The notes below the pieces were generated by a model that ran no database searches, was not told the origin of the DNA, and saw only the letters and a list, made by a program, of their open reading frames with translations. This document shows, one piece after another, positions 7,436 through 16,793 of a stretch of 64,000 nucleotides of DNA. Each line of letters starts with the position of its first letter. Within the stretch, counting starts at the first letter, position 1. This DNA comes from an uncultured Muribaculum sp. (GTDB lineage: Bacteria > Bacteroidota > Bacteroidia > Bacteroidales > Muribaculaceae). The DNA is taken from NCBI GenBank assembly GCA_910578785.1, contig CAJTSJ010000002.1, positions 1 through 64,000 of the forward strand. The letters run 5' to 3'. The translations under genes were made by a program, and so were the position numbers.

Positions 7436-9748
7436 CTAAAAACGCGATTTCTCGGAGTTGCCGGCACCTGTTCCGCGGTAACGGTCACGGGTGGTGTTGA
7501 AGCGGTATTGCAGGGTAAGCATAACTGAGCGACCGGGCGAAAAATTCTTCTGAACAATCTTAACCGCATCACTATACATCTGAGCATCGTTCTGAGATGT
7601 GTTAAATAGGTCCTTAGCCTCGAATGTGACGCTGAAGGCATTGTTAAAGAATCCTTTGTATATTTTGGCGTTGACATACCACGGCGTGTTTGACAGTTTC
7701 ATATTGTTGTCCCACGAAGATGTCATCAACTGTGCATCCACATTAAGCCAGATGTCCAGCGGAAGATGAATTGCGTTCTGCCACTGAAACAGAAAGCCGG
7801 GAGTATTCATTTTCATAGACTTGCCGTCAACCGGCAGGGTGAGCCATTGCTTCATCACGCCTACGTTTACGCGAGGCTGCCATACACCGACGCTGAACTG
7901 TCCGCCAAAGAATGCCTGAAAATAATGACGGTGGTCGAGGTTTGCTGTCCTGATAATGGTTGCCTCTCCGTCAGCACCGTAAGGTTCAGTGACGTGGTAC
8001 ACGCCATCTTTGAAGTAAGTGTACGACACCTGGGCGAAGAATTGCCGCCACTGCGCCATATATTCCACAGTCTGCATTTTTATGGATTTCAGATATGGAT
8101 TACCCGTCTCAAACGTAAGACGGTTGATGTAGCTGATTGCGCCGTCGAGCTGTCCGTATGCCGGACGTACAGTCTTTCCGGAGTAATTCAATCCCATGCC
8201 GACATTTCCTATCTGCGTTGCCACGTTAAACGATGGAAAGAGGTTGTCATAAGTCCTGCTTTGGCCGTCGCGATGCTCACCCATCTCATAGTAATCAAAT
8301 TTCACATGTTCGTAGCGCAGTCCGACCCCGACATTGAAGCGGCCCAACTGCTGTGAAAGCTCCACAAACGCGGCTATATTGCTTTCATCCACCCTGTTGT
8401 CGGCATCGGGGACCTCGGAGATACTTGCAGTAAACATATTTGTGGTGCGCGTATCGGTATATTCCTCCCCTACCCGTATTTGTCCGCGCCAGACAGGATG
8501 ACTTACGACCAATTTTTCAGCTAACATACGGTTGCGATTGGTTGAGACAGTGCTTACAGTGCGGTCCTCGCCCAATTCACTGAATTCGTCACTCAAAGAA
8601 AGTTCCCGGTTTTTATACCATACATAGTCCGCATTAAAGTCAATGTTGAACTTACCGACCGTACCGTTATAATATAAGTTGACGCAATGTCGAGGCAATG
8701 CCGTCGATTTATTATTGACATCTGAATTGTAACGGTCGAGCAAAATACCGTTCTGCCATACTTCACTTGGAATGGCCCCGATGAGACGGTGGCGGTTCCA
8801 GCTGTTTTGATAATAAGCCCCGACACTATGCCTGTCATTAATCATGTATGAGAAGCCAATTTTACCGGTCATGTCATTGTATGACTGCCGGCCGGACGTA
8901 CGAAACGCCTGATTGTATGTACCCGACGATGTTGTGGTAGTCATTTCATTAGTTTTATCAATACGATTATCGCCATACCACCAGCCATAGTTGGCGAATA
9001 GTTCGAGTCCACGGGTGCGGTATTTCAAATCAATGGAGTTTCCGGTACGGAAATAGTGCTGAAAACCGTTGTCGGCGCGGAGCGTCCCGCTGAATCCGTC
9101 GCCTTTAGGACGTTTCGTGCGAATCAGGATTACAGACTTAACGTTTGCACAGTATGCGGCACCGGGATTGGTTATTACAGAAACATTTTTCATGTCTCGT
9201 GAATTTAGTTGGGCGAGTTCCTGCAGATCGTTGACCTTGCGGCCGTTGATATAGATTTCCGGAGAACCTTTGCCAAATACCTCCAACGTGCCTCCGTTGT
9301 CAACCACCATCGGCACCCGGACTAAAACATCATTGGCCGTACCGGCGATGGCAAGCGAACTCCCCTCGACATTAGTGACCAGAACACCGCCTTTCATTGT
9401 GGTGGATGGACGCATGGCGCTGACCACGACCTCTCCAAGCTCAACGGCTGAAAGAGCAAGCTTTATCGTACCCAAATCACCGGAAGAAGGAACAGCTATT
9501 GTACTGGCTTCATAGCCGACAAACGACACTTTGACAACAAGATTGCCAATAGCATTCGTGCCGATAGCAAATGTTCCGTCGGTGTCGGTCACATCACCCG
9601 TTACATAGGTCGAATCGCAGTAAAGCACCACATTGACGAAATCGAGCGGAGCATCATCCTCTCCGACCACTTTTCCGGTTATCTCTCGGCCAAAAGCCGT
9701 GGTCACTGCCGCAATGGCTATAAAAATCGTTGTGATTATCTGTTTCAT
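7436..9748 (-). CDS. Outer-membrane beta-barrel receptor with carboxypeptidase-regulatory N-domain
   Basis: A protein of 770 residues with signal peptide MKQIITTIFIAIAAVTTAFG. A CarboxypepD-regulatory-like domain follows (residues ~21-105, starting REITGKVVGEDDAPLDFVNV). Next comes a plug-like segment (~115-215, with GSPEIYINGRKV and IRTKRPKGDGFSG) and a long beta-barrel rich in aromatic strands. The barrel ends in a short basic tail rather than a terminal Phe. This is the OMP_b-brl_3 group of TonB-dependent-receptor relatives, not a SusC. The substrate is unknown. It lies 13 bp after a small lipoprotein gene, and the two probably form one operon from the promoter at 10239-10271. No SusD partner is present. 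Confidence 0.85.
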   Translation of the reverse strand: MKQIITTIFIAIAAVTTAFGREITGKVVGEDDAPLDFVNVVLYCDSTYVTGDVTDTDGTFAIGTNAIGNLVVKVSFVGYEASTIAVPSSGDLGTIKLALSAVELGEVVVSAMRPSTTMKGGVLVTNVEGSSLAIAGTANDVLVRVPMVVDNGGTLEVFGKGSPEIYINGRKVNDLQELAQLNSRDMKNVSVITNPGAAYCANVKSVILIRTKRPKGDGFSGTLRADNGFQHYFRTGNSIDLKYRTRGLELFANYGWWYGDNRIDKTNEMTTTTSSGTYNQAFRTSGRQSYNDMTGKIGFSYMINDRHSVGAYYQNSWNRHRLIGAIPSEVWQNGILLDRYNSDVNNKSTALPRHCVNLYYNGTVGKFNIDFNADYVWYKNRELSLSDEFSELGEDRTVSTVSTNRNRMLAEKLVVSHPVWRGQIRVGEEYTDTRTTNMFTASISEVPDADNRVDESNIAAFVELSQQLGRFNVGVGLRYEHVKFDYYEMGEHRDGQSRTYDNLFPSFNVATQIGNVGMGLNYSGKTVRPAYGQLDGAISYINRLTFETGNPYLKSIKMQTVEYMAQWRQFFAQVSYTYFKDGVYHVTEPYGADGEATIIRTANLDHRHYFQAFFGGQFSVGVWQPRVNVGVMKQWLTLPVDGKSMKMNTPGFLFQWQNAIHLPLDIWLNVDAQLMTSSWDNNMKLSNTPWYVNAKIYKGFFNNAFSVTFEAKDLFNTSQNDAQMYSDAVKIVQKNFSPGRSVMLTLQYRFNTTRDRYRGTGAGNSEKSRF

Positions 9749-9761
9749 AGCAAGTTAAGTT

Positions 9762-10178
9762 TTATCGTCTTTTAAGTTCAATCAATGCGTCTATAAGACT
9801 GTCGTCTATGTTGACTCCTTTTTCTTCAAACTTCTCAACAACCATTTGCTTGGCGTCGCCCAAAACCTCGGAATCAAGATCCTCCCATGTAAGAATCTCC
9901 GAGCAATCATCATTGGCGGTCACTCGCGCATTGCGTTCTGCCCGATTGCCTACCGAATCAGTTACATAATATATGATTACAGCCTGAAGCCTATTGTCGC
10001 CGAGTTCGCGGACATCCGACATACCTACATAGCTGACATTGGCTACAGAGTCAAGATGCGCCAGCATAGCCTGCTCAAGATTCCGGTCTTTCTGATCACC
10101 TTTACCTATAGAGCATGATGTGAAGGCAAGCAGAGCCATTGACAGCGCAATTGAGAGTAAAGTAATTTTATTTTTCAT
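9762..10178 (-). CDS. Small lipoprotein of unknown function
   Basis: 138 residues with a signal-peptidase-II signal (LLAFTSC, Cys at ~22). The mature part is acidic, with alternating predicted strands followed by a helical C-terminus. I do not recognise the family. It is the first gene of a two-gene operon with the beta-barrel receptor downstream, so it may be a periplasmic or surface partner of that receptor; this is inference from position. Confidence 0.75.
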   Translation of the reverse strand: MKNKITLLSIALSMALLAFTSCSIGKGDQKDRNLEQAMLAHLDSVANVSYVGMSDVRELGDNRLQAVIIYYVTDSVGNRAERNARVTANDDCSEILTWEDLDSEVLGDAKQMVVEKFEEKGVNIDDSLIDALIELKRR

Positions 10179-10238
10179 TTTACATCAGTTATTACTATTT
10201 CCGTGCTTTGGCAAAGCGCTAAAGCTATGATTCTGATG

Positions 10239-10271
10239 CAAAATTATATCTAAACGGATTTTTACTCCAAA
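10239..10271 (-). promoter_or_regulatory. Promoter of the lipoprotein-receptor operon
   Basis: On the minus strand TAATTTTG at 10246-10239 and TTTG at 10271-10268 are separated by 21 bp. A small self-complementary element, GCTTTGGCAAAGC at 10205-10217, lies in the leader. Confidence 0.6.
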
Positions 10272-10290
10272 TCTAAAAGTCTTAATCCAA

Positions 10291-10326
10291 GAGGTGCAAC
10301 TCGCTGAAAATCAGCGGTTGCACCTC
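10291..10326 (-). terminator. Hairpin after the TPR/LuxR regulator gene
   Basis: GAGGTGCAACTCGCTGA and TCAGCGGTTGCACCTC pair with one bulged base around an AAA loop. It lies about 48 bp beyond the minus-strand stop at 10374 and just upstream of the next promoter. Confidence 0.65.
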
Positions 10327-10373
10327 CTAAAAATCTTAATAATCCCTTGCCGGGTCTTAACAGAGCCTTAACT

Positions 10374-12035
10374 TTACCGACCGCTTAGCAGAAATCGGAC
10401 TATATCATCCTTCTCAGGCACCCCGAGCTTCTTCCTTATCGAGGACTTCCTGACATAGATTGTCGATGTGGTCTGTCCTGTTATCACGCTTATTTCCTTA
10501 GTCGAAAAACCGGCCAACATAAGCACAATTATCTGTTCCTCCTTCAGATTCAGGATGTCGCCATACTTACTATGGAGTTTCTCGTAAAAACCGGAATAAA
10601 GATTGTCTATCATCTCAAAGACATTCTTCCAGTCTACCAGTTCTCCATCGATATCGCCATCAAGTGAAGAAATTTTGCGAAGCATCTCTCGGTTCTGCTC
10701 GGTAGGCGTCTCAGCCACCATCTTTATGATACCGAGTTGCTTGAGCATCGCGCTACGCAACGCCGACGAATCCGCGACACCGGTCCCGGTAGCCACAGGC
10801 GAGGATTTGTATTCATCGACCATTTTCTCCAACGCCTCGATACGTTCTTCATTCTCACGTTCATGCTGACGCCTGACTATGATTGCCCACGCAGACGCGG
10901 CTATGACCAGCAAGGCCACTAAACTGATTACCAGAATCACGACCGTCTTATGTTCGCTTTCCGCCTTTAACGCCAACGCACGGCTCTGCTGTTGCAACGC
11001 ACCGCGCTCCGACTCCCATTGCGATGCTTCCATACGGTTGAAGCGCTCGCTCTGTCGGTTATTAAGCCCGTTTATATGCATCAGTTTGACGCGACCGGTC
11101 TGCTTGAAGTCAATCATGGCATGGAGCAGATTGCTGTAACTGCGGAAATAAACGTCATCGTCGCCTCTTAACTTGACAGCCAGGCTGTCCGCCAACGCAA
11201 GATGTCGTGACGCACGGCTAATGTCTCCCGTATTTAGAGCATTGATTGCATATTGGAAATGAAGCAGATCGGCCGCACCGTTATCAGGACCCGCCTTTTG
11301 GAATATCTCTCCGATAAGTCTGTCACTGTCGGCATTTCTGCCGGTCTCCGTCAGCAACTGCGCCCGCTCCAGTTCAAACATGAAATGCTTATCGCCCCAG
11401 CGGTTTTTGCGGGCATAGTCTATAAGTTCGTCAACAAGACAAAGAGCGGAATCCGTCTCTCCGGCATACTCGTATCCTGCCATAAGCATATATTTTGCCT
11501 CCGTCTTTCTCAGTGTATCCGTTTCGAGTTCATGGAGTTTTTTCGCCAGGGGGACAAGTTGCCGGCCCTGATATTCGGAAGCTCCGAGCAGTACCCGGAT
11601 TCTTAACGCCTGAACCATTATCGAATCAGGCACATCAGACAGTCCTGCAATAGAATCAAGCTTTACCATAGCACCTGAAGTGTCGCCCACCCAGAACTTG
11701 TACCAGGCCAACGCTATGCCGCTTCTGATATCTTTCACAATATCTTTTCCACGATAATAGTCATGGACAAACGAGACCAGAGAATCTCCAATCATGGAAC
11801 GTTTGCGTACCATATGGCCGTATGCCTTCAGGTAATAATATTCCGCCCGAATGGAGTCTACTTTAAGCTCCGACGGATCTATTGCGTCCAATATGGCCAA
11901 TGCACTGTCCGCATTCGTACGCATCACATTTTCAGCCTCATCTATATCCTTACCATATTGCGACATTGATTTCGAGCAAGAAACTAAGCTAAAAACCACA
12001 ATCGCAATCAACACATATATAATATTTTTCACCAT
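10374..12035 (-). CDS. Membrane-anchored TPR regulator with LuxR-type DNA-binding domain
   Basis: A protein of 553 residues. The N-terminus (MVKNIIYVLIAIVVFSLVSC) is a hydrophobic segment ending in a lipobox-like Cys. Residues ~25-330 are helical and fit tetratricopeptide repeats. A transmembrane helix follows (~350-372, VVILVISLVALLVIAASAWAII), then a coiled segment, and a C-terminal helix-turn-helix of LuxR/GerE type (~485-550: LKEEQIIVLMLAGFSTKEIS, then IYVRKSSIRKKLGV). Such proteins are common in Bacteroidales and may pass an extracytoplasmic signal to DNA directly. The target is unknown; the adjacent lipoprotein-receptor operon is the obvious candidate. Confidence 0.82.
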   Translation of the reverse strand: MVKNIIYVLIAIVVFSLVSCSKSMSQYGKDIDEAENVMRTNADSALAILDAIDPSELKVDSIRAEYYYLKAYGHMVRKRSMIGDSLVSFVHDYYRGKDIVKDIRSGIALAWYKFWVGDTSGAMVKLDSIAGLSDVPDSIMVQALRIRVLLGASEYQGRQLVPLAKKLHELETDTLRKTEAKYMLMAGYEYAGETDSALCLVDELIDYARKNRWGDKHFMFELERAQLLTETGRNADSDRLIGEIFQKAGPDNGAADLLHFQYAINALNTGDISRASRHLALADSLAVKLRGDDDVYFRSYSNLLHAMIDFKQTGRVKLMHINGLNNRQSERFNRMEASQWESERGALQQQSRALALKAESEHKTVVILVISLVALLVIAASAWAIIVRRQHERENEERIEALEKMVDEYKSSPVATGTGVADSSALRSAMLKQLGIIKMVAETPTEQNREMLRKISSLDGDIDGELVDWKNVFEMIDNLYSGFYEKLHSKYGDILNLKEEQIIVLMLAGFSTKEISVITGQTTSTIYVRKSSIRKKLGVPEKDDIVRFLLSGR

Positions 12036-12061
12036 ATCCGCTAAATTCAGTTGCCATTATG

Positions 12062-12069
12062 CAAACTTA
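12062..12069 (-). promoter_or_regulatory. -7 element before the TPR/LuxR regulator
   Basis: Minus-strand TAAGTTTG matches TAnnTTTG 27 bp upstream of the ATG at 12035. No clear -33 element is seen. Confidence 0.45.
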
Positions 12070-12139
12070 CAACAATTTTCACTAAAATACGTCATACATC
12101 TTAACTCAAAATTTACCGGTAAATTTTTTGACAGCAAAT

Positions 12140-12171
12140 TTGGTTTATATTATAAACTTATTTATCTTTGC
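12140..12171 (+). promoter_or_regulatory. Promoter of the membrane-protein/winged-helix pair
   Basis: TTTG at 12140-12143, a 20-bp spacer, and TATCTTTG at 12164-12171 match both Bacteroidetes elements. The spacer holds an operator-like palindrome. The start would be near 12178, about 95 nt before the ATG at 12274. Confidence 0.7.
12142..12160. promoter_or_regulatory. Operator-like palindrome, copy 1
   Basis: TGGTTTATATTATAAACTT matches copy 2 at 16 of 19 positions and sits wholly between the -33 and -7 elements. A bound protein there would block RNA polymerase. Confidence 0.6.
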
Positions 12172-12227
12172 ATCATGATTAGCAAAGAGCGGCATCGCGC
12201 GGGTCTGCTCTTTTCTTTTTCAAATTA

Positions 12228-12246
12228 TGGTTTATATTGTAAACCA
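12228..12246. promoter_or_regulatory. Operator-like palindrome, copy 2
   Basis: TGGTTTATATTGTAAACCA has perfect 7-bp arms (TGGTTTA/TAAACCA) around 5 bases. It lies in the predicted leader, 86 bp (start to start) after copy 1 and 27 bp before the ATG. Confidence 0.6.
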
Positions 12247-12273
12247 ATTTAAAAACAGACTAAATTACTCATT

Positions 12274-12921
12274 ATGGAAGACAAAAAACTCACTCCCACC
12301 GAGAGCATGGACCTAATTGCGTCGATGATCTCCAACACCAAAAGGCATCTGACCAAAGGCGAAGGCAATATGCTTCTGTTCTGGGGCTACCTTTGCACAG
12401 CAGTAGCCGTTACCACATTAGTTTTGAACATACTCAAACACATATACGGCATAGACATTCCGCTATCTTTGGAAAAATGGGCATGGTGGTTGATTCCGCT
12501 GATAGGCATCCCTTACACCCTTGTAGCGACAAAGCGCGCAAAAGCCAGCCGCACAGTCTTGACCTACAGCGACCGTCTGTCGGCATCGCTATGGAACTAC
12601 GTCCTGTGGTTGGCATTGGGAGCTTTCATAATCGGTTTCATATTTCTGGTATCGGGATTCAATGTCTGGTACATAATGGAGCTGTTCGCATTCTTTGTTG
12701 TCGGTATGTCCACGTCCATACAAGGCATGATTATACGGGAACGGTCATTGGTGCTCGGGGGCGCATTCAGCGTAATCTGCGGAGGATTCTTAGTGGCGTC
12801 CGTAATAAGCGGCAACCATATGTTCGCGACATACTCAGTACCGCTGTTCATAGTCGATTTCATCGTCATGATGATAATTCCCGGACACATCCTGAACCAT
12901 AAGGCTTCAAAGGAAAAATGA
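12274..12921 (+). CDS. Membrane protein of unknown function paired with a winged-helix regulator
   Basis: A 215-residue integral membrane protein. A soluble N-terminal ~40 residues with paired helices is followed by about six hydrophobic helices (roughly residues 32-55, 67-85, 105-130, 132-152, 158-175 and 182-203). I do not recognise a named family. Its stop overlaps the start of the regulator gene by 4 bp (ATGA), so the two are translationally coupled. The pairing suggests that the membrane protein either responds to or modulates the regulator. Confidence 0.8.
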   Translation: MEDKKLTPTESMDLIASMISNTKRHLTKGEGNMLLFWGYLCTAVAVTTLVLNILKHIYGIDIPLSLEKWAWWLIPLIGIPYTLVATKRAKASRTVLTYSDRLSASLWNYVLWLALGAFIIGFIFLVSGFNVWYIMELFAFFVVGMSTSIQGMIIRERSLVLGGAFSVICGGFLVASVISGNHMFATYSVPLFIVDFIVMMIIPGHILNHKASKEK

Positions 12922-13202
12922 AAGAACTTAACCCACTGCTTCACTCGCAGTTGCGACTGGGAGTAATGTCGATTCTGATGACCGTCGACGAAGCCGACTT
13001 CGTCTATCTTAAAGAGAAGACCGAGTCAACCGCCGGCAATCTCAGCGTACAGATCGACAAACTCTCGACTGCCGGATATATCGAGGTGGAAAAAGGCTTC
13101 GCCGGAAAGAAACCCAGGACCGTGTGCCACATAACCAATCAAGGCAGACTGGCGTTCGAAGAATACGTCAATGCACTCAAAGAATACCTTAACCTGTCAT
13201 AA
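12918..13202 (+). CDS. Small winged-helix DNA-binding regulator, MarR-like
   Basis: 94 residues, essentially one winged-helix domain of the HTH_34 (PF13601) type. Helices span residues ~5-20 and 27-37, the recognition helix is around AGNLSVQIDKLSTAGYIEV, and a basic wing (GFAGKKPRTVCHIT) is followed by a C-terminal dimerisation helix. It has no ligand domain of its own. It overlaps the membrane-protein gene by 4 bp. I infer autorepression through the two palindromes upstream of the operon. Confidence 0.85.
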   Translation: MKELNPLLHSQLRLGVMSILMTVDEADFVYLKEKTESTAGNLSVQIDKLSTAGYIEVEKGFAGKKPRTVCHITNQGRLAFEEYVNALKEYLNLS

Positions 13203-13223
13203 ATGCGAATAAAAAACAGAAAA

Positions 13224-13262
13224 CCGGGCAATTTCAGTATTACGCCTAATTGCCCGGCTCTA
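13224..13262. terminator. Bidirectional terminator between the regulator and asnS
   Basis: CCGGGCAATT at 13224-13233 pairs with AATTGCCCGG at 13248-13257. A strong T-rich run follows on the minus strand, so it mainly serves asnS. It also lies just after the plus-strand regulator. Confidence 0.75.
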
Positions 13263-13298
13263 AAATATTAAGTTTCTTACAATTATTACACCTCCGGC

Positions 13299-14687
13299 CT
13301 AAAATTCAGCATTGTTCGGTGTACGCGGGAACGGGATGACGTCGCGGATGTTGGTCATACCGGTCACAAACAGTACCAGACGCTCGAATCCGAGACCGAA
13401 ACCGGCGTGGGGCACTGTTCCGAACCGCCTGGTGTCAAGATACCACCACATATCCTTCATCGGTATGTCGAGTTCTTCGATGCGCTTCTGAAGCTTGTCG
13501 TAGCTCTCTTCACGCTCCGAGCCGCCGATAATCTCGCCAATCTTCGGGAACAATACGTCCATGGCGCGCACGGTCTTGCCGTCTTCATTGAGCTTCATAT
13601 AGAATGCCTTGATCTCCTTAGGATAGTCGGTCAGGATGACAGGCTTCTTGAAGTGTTCCTCGACAAGGAAGCGTTCATGCTCGCTCTGCAAGTCGGCACC
13701 CCAGTATACGGGGAATTCAAACTTGTGGCCCGACTCCTCAAGAATCTTCACGCCATCGCTGTATGACAGGCGCACAAACTCGTTGTCAAGCACAAACTTC
13801 AGACGGTCTACAAGCTCTTTGTCATAGTGCTCGGCAAGGAACTCGATGTCGTCGATGCAGTTGTCAAGGGCATACTTAATACAATACTTTATGAAGTCCT
13901 CGGCAAGGTCCATATTGTCGGTGATGTCGAAAAATGCGACTTCCGGCTCAATCATCCAGAACTCCGACAGGTGGCGGGGTGTGTTGGAATTTTCGGCACG
14001 GAAAGTAGGCCCGAACGTATATATGGCACCCAGCGCCGTAGCTCCAAGTTCGCCTTCAAGCTGGCCGGAAACCGTAAGGGCCGTCGGCTTGCCGAAGAAG
14101 TCGGCACTGTAGTCGACGCTTCCGTCCTCCTTCTTGGGGAGATTATTGAGATTGAGCGTTGTCACCTGGAACATCGCACCGGCTCCCTCGCAGTCGCTTG
14201 CAGTGATAAGCGGAGTGTTCAGATAGTAGAAACCACGTTCCTGGAAGAACTTATGGATGGCGAACGCAAGGGCGCTGCGCACGCGGAGCACCGCTCCGAA
14301 CGTGTTGGTGCGCGGACGCAGATGCGCCTTCTCTCGCAGAAATTCAAGCGTATGGCCCTTCTTCTGAAGAGGATACTGCTCAGGATCGGCGGTGCCGAAT
14401 ATCTCAAGTTTTTTGGCCTGAACCTCCACTGACTGGCCTTTGCCCATCGACTCCACAAGAATACCGTCAACCTTAATCGACGAACCGGTGGTGATAGGTT
14501 TAAGTTCCTCGTCAGAGAAGTCCTGCAGGTCAAATACTATCTGTACATTCTTTATGGTAGATCCGTCGTTCAAGGCCACAAACTGCACATGCTTGTTGCC
14601 TCGACGGGTACGCACCCATCCCATGACGGTAACCTCCTGTCCAAGAAGGTCGCCACGGAACAAATCGTTGATTTTAGTACGTTTCAT
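13299..14687 (-). CDS. asnS: Asparaginyl-tRNA synthetase
   Basis: Charges tRNA-Asn with asparagine in the cytoplasm. It is a class II synthetase of 462 residues, the normal length. The N-terminal OB-fold anticodon-binding domain (~1-110) includes [19 protein letters not shown]. The catalytic domain has motif 2 ([20 protein letters not shown]) and motif 3 ([14 protein letters not shown]). The gene starts 23 bp after the pseudouridine synthase gene and is probably co-transcribed with it. Confidence 0.96.
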   Translation of the reverse strand: MKRTKINDLFRGDLLGQEVTVMGWVRTRRGNKHVQFVALNDGSTIKNVQIVFDLQDFSDEELKPITTGSSIKVDGILVESMGKGQSVEVQAKKLEIFGTADPEQYPLQKKGHTLEFLREKAHLRPRTNTFGAVLRVRSALAFAIHKFFQERGFYYLNTPLITASDCEGAGAMFQVTTLNLNNLPKKEDGSVDYSADFFGKPTALTVSGQLEGELGATALGAIYTFGPTFRAENSNTPRHLSEFWMIEPEVAFFDITDNMDLAEDFIKYCIKYALDNCIDDIEFLAEHYDKELVDRLKFVLDNEFVRLSYSDGVKILEESGHKFEFPVYWGADLQSEHERFLVEEHFKKPVILTDYPKEIKAFYMKLNEDGKTVRAMDVLFPKIGEIIGGSEREESYDKLQKRIEELDIPMKDMWWYLDTRRFGTVPHAGFGLGFERLVLFVTGMTNIRDVIPFPRTPNNAEF

Positions 14688-14710
14688 CTCGTTAAAATTG
14701 ATTAATCGGA

Positions 14711-16321
14711 TTATTCAAACGAACCCATCTTCAGGAAGTTCACTTCCTCCTGGGTCAGATAGCGCCAGCGGCCGCGCGGCAGATTCTTCTTAGTCAGACC
14801 GGCAAAGTAGACGCGGTCAAGTTTTGTCACGTGGTAGCCGAGGCTCTCAAATATGCGGCGCACGATGCGGTTGCGGCCGGAATGAATCTCTATGCCGGCC
14901 TGGTTGCGGTCGGTGTCGGTGGCATAGCTTATCGCGTCGGCATGGATAGGACCGTCCTCAAGCTCGATGCCGTCGGCAATAGTCTGCATGTCGTCCTCCG
15001 AAATGTCCTTGTCGGTCCACACATGATAGATTTTTTTCTTCACATACTTCGGATGGGTAAGCTTCGAAGCGAGGTCGCCGTCGTTGGTCAGCAGAAGCAC
15101 ACCGGTAGTGTTGCGGTCCAGACGCCCCACAGGATATATGCGCTCGTTGCATGCGCCCTTCACGAGGTCCATGACTGTAGTACGTCCGTTCGGATCGTCG
15201 CTTGTAGTCACGCAGTCCTTCGGCTTGTTGAGCAGTATGTAGCACTTGCTTTCCAGTGTCACTACCTTTTCATCGTATTCAACAACGTCGTTGTGCGAAA
15301 TCTTTGTACCGAGTTCGGTGACAGGAACGCCGTTGACCTTCACCAGACCCTGCTGGATAAATTCATCGGCTTCACGGCGCGAGCATATTCCGGCATTGGC
15401 CATGAACTTGTTGAGACGAATCTGTTCGTTCGGATCAGGTATAGGCATTTCATATTCTATGCGTTTTGGACGCGGAGTGAAGCTCTTGCCCTGACGCGGG
15501 AATGCTCCGCCCTGCTGCGGACGGTTGTTAGGTCCGTTCGGACGGCGGTTGTTGTTGCCGTAGCCGCCCTGTTGCGGACGGCGGTTGTTGTTGCCGTAGC
15601 CGCCTTGCGGACGATTGCTGTTGTAGCCGCCCTGCGGACGGTTGTTGCCGTAGCCGCCCTGCGGACGGTTGTTGTTGTAGCCACCCTGCGGACGGTTGTT
15701 GCCGTAGCCGCCCTGCTGACGGTTGTTGCCGTAGCCGCCCTGCTGACGGTTGTTGCTGTAGCCGCCCTGCTGACGGTTGTTGCCGTAGCCGCCCTGACGA
15801 TTATTGTTGTAGCCGCCCTGACGGTTGTTGTAGCCACCCTGACGATTATTGTTGTAACCGCCCTGGTTGTTATAGCGGTTATAGCCGCCCTGATATCCTC
15901 CTTCCGAAGATGGAGTGTAGCCTTCAGCCGATGTCGATACTGCAGAAGCGGCATCGGCCGACTCGGTTCCTTCCGAAGCCGGAGCCTGTGATGACTGATA
16001 TGATGATTGAGGGCGCGGTTGATATCCGCCCTGATTATTATAACGGTTGTTGTAGCCGCCCTGCGGACGGTTGTTATTATAGCCACCCTGGCTATATCCG
16101 CCCTGACGGTTGCCATAGCCGCCCTGCGGACGGTTATTGTTGTAAGGACGCGGTTGATACGGCCGCTGATAATCACCCTGTTCGCCTTCCGACGATGCAC
16201 GGCGGTCTTCCGGCTGATTATAGTTCACTTTACTGTAATGCACTTCCCCGTCTGACGATGCGGCAAAGCGGTTCTCCCCGATTCTGGGTCTTTTCGGCTT
16301 CTTTTCTTCGTTATTTTCCAT
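14711..16321 (-). CDS. RluB-family 23S rRNA pseudouridine synthase with long Gly/Asn/Gln/Tyr-rich arm
   Basis: 536 residues. The C-terminal half is a standard RsuA/RluB/E/F-type pseudouridine synthase. It has an S4 RNA-binding domain (~303-350, [20 protein letters not shown]) and a catalytic domain with the key Asp in [19 protein letters not shown] and the later motif [17 protein letters not shown]. The first ~290 residues are low-complexity, with many repeats of about nine residues of the NNRPQGGYG type, rich in Arg, Gly, Tyr, Asn and Gln, and probably disordered. The family normally has only ~240-290 residues, so the protein is nearly doubled. The arm resembles eukaryotic RGG/GY regions in composition only. 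The enzyme probably modifies the 2605 region of 23S rRNA. Confidence 0.9.
   Translation of the reverse strand: MENNEEKKPKRPRIGENRFAASSDGEVHYSKVNYNQPEDRRASSEGEQGDYQRPYQPRPYNNNRPQGGYGNRQGGYSQGGYNNNRPQGGYNNRYNNQGGYQPRPQSSYQSSQAPASEGTESADAASAVSTSAEGYTPSSEGGYQGGYNRYNNQGGYNNNRQGGYNNRQGGYNNNRQGGYGNNRQQGGYSNNRQQGGYGNNRQQGGYGNNRPQGGYNNNRPQGGYGNNRPQGGYNSNRPQGGYGNNNRRPQQGGYGNNNRRPNGPNNRPQQGGAFPRQGKSFTPRPKRIEYEMPIPDPNEQIRLNKFMANAGICSRREADEFIQQGLVKVNGVPVTELGTKISHNDVVEYDEKVVTLESKCYILLNKPKDCVTTSDDPNGRTTVMDLVKGACNERIYPVGRLDRNTTGVLLLTNDGDLASKLTHPKYVKKKIYHVWTDKDISEDDMQTIADGIELEDGPIHADAISYATDTDRNQAGIEIHSGRNRIVRRIFESLGYHVTKLDRVYFAGLTKKNLPRGRWRYLTQEEVNFLKMGSFE
15530..16140. repeat. Degenerate tandem repeat encoding the GGY-rich arm
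   Basis: Imperfect units of about 27 bp built on TTGTTGCCGTAGCCGCCCTG recur in the minus-strand coding frame. The near-identical central units (about 15600-15800) are prone to copy-number change by slippage or recombination. Confidence 0.8.
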
Positions 16322-16701
16322 AATTACAAATCACTTAACGGTAAGTCGATTAAAATTTTTAAAGATGTTTCTGCCTCTCGGCGGTTAAAAAATCAAGTTC
16401 TTGTTTTTACAATTTCAATTAAAAAAAATTGGCATTAAAGTTGGATAAAAAAATATACTCACTAATACACTGCGCGGCAGCTACTATCGTGCCCCCATTG
16501 CAGGAGCCACTTACCGCAAGCATGTAGTCGACGGCAAATTTAGCATATTTATTTGTCAATCACAATAGTTCGGCACACATAAATAAAGCCGTCCGCAACT
16601 TCGGCGGTTGCGATTTATGATTTTTTAATATATTCCCATACGTCACGAAAAGCCTTTACAGCGCAATTCTAAGGCAAATCGCGCAGATTAAGAGAAAAAA
16701 T
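16322..16701. other. Intergenic stretch without a recognisable gene
   Basis: AT-rich DNA between the divergent pseudouridine synthase and TPR genes. I see no frame with coding character, no hairpin of note and no clear minus-strand promoter, although one must exist. Confidence 0.4.
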
Positions 16702-16732
16702 TTTGCGGAATGGGGAAATTAGGTTAATTTTG
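16702..16732 (+). promoter_or_regulatory. Promoter of the TPR protein gene
   Basis: TTTG at 16702-16705, a 19-bp spacer and TAATTTTG at 16725-16732 match both Bacteroidetes elements. The start would be near 16739, leaving a leader of about 55 nt to the ATG at 16794. Confidence 0.75.
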
Positions 16733-16793
16733 CACATTGCAAATTTGCCGTCAAATTTGTTTATATACAAGACAATATAAAAACCAAAATACA

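Noticed and set aside
10205..10217. GCTTTGGCAAAGC as a regulatory operator
   Set aside because: A short hairpin-prone palindrome in the leader of the lipoprotein operon. It is single-copy and too short to claim as a binding site.
15530..16140. Regular repeats that could be taken for a CRISPR array
   Set aside because: Repeats are contiguous with no unique spacers, lie within the coding frame of the pseudouridine synthase and translate to a periodic GGY-rich peptide.
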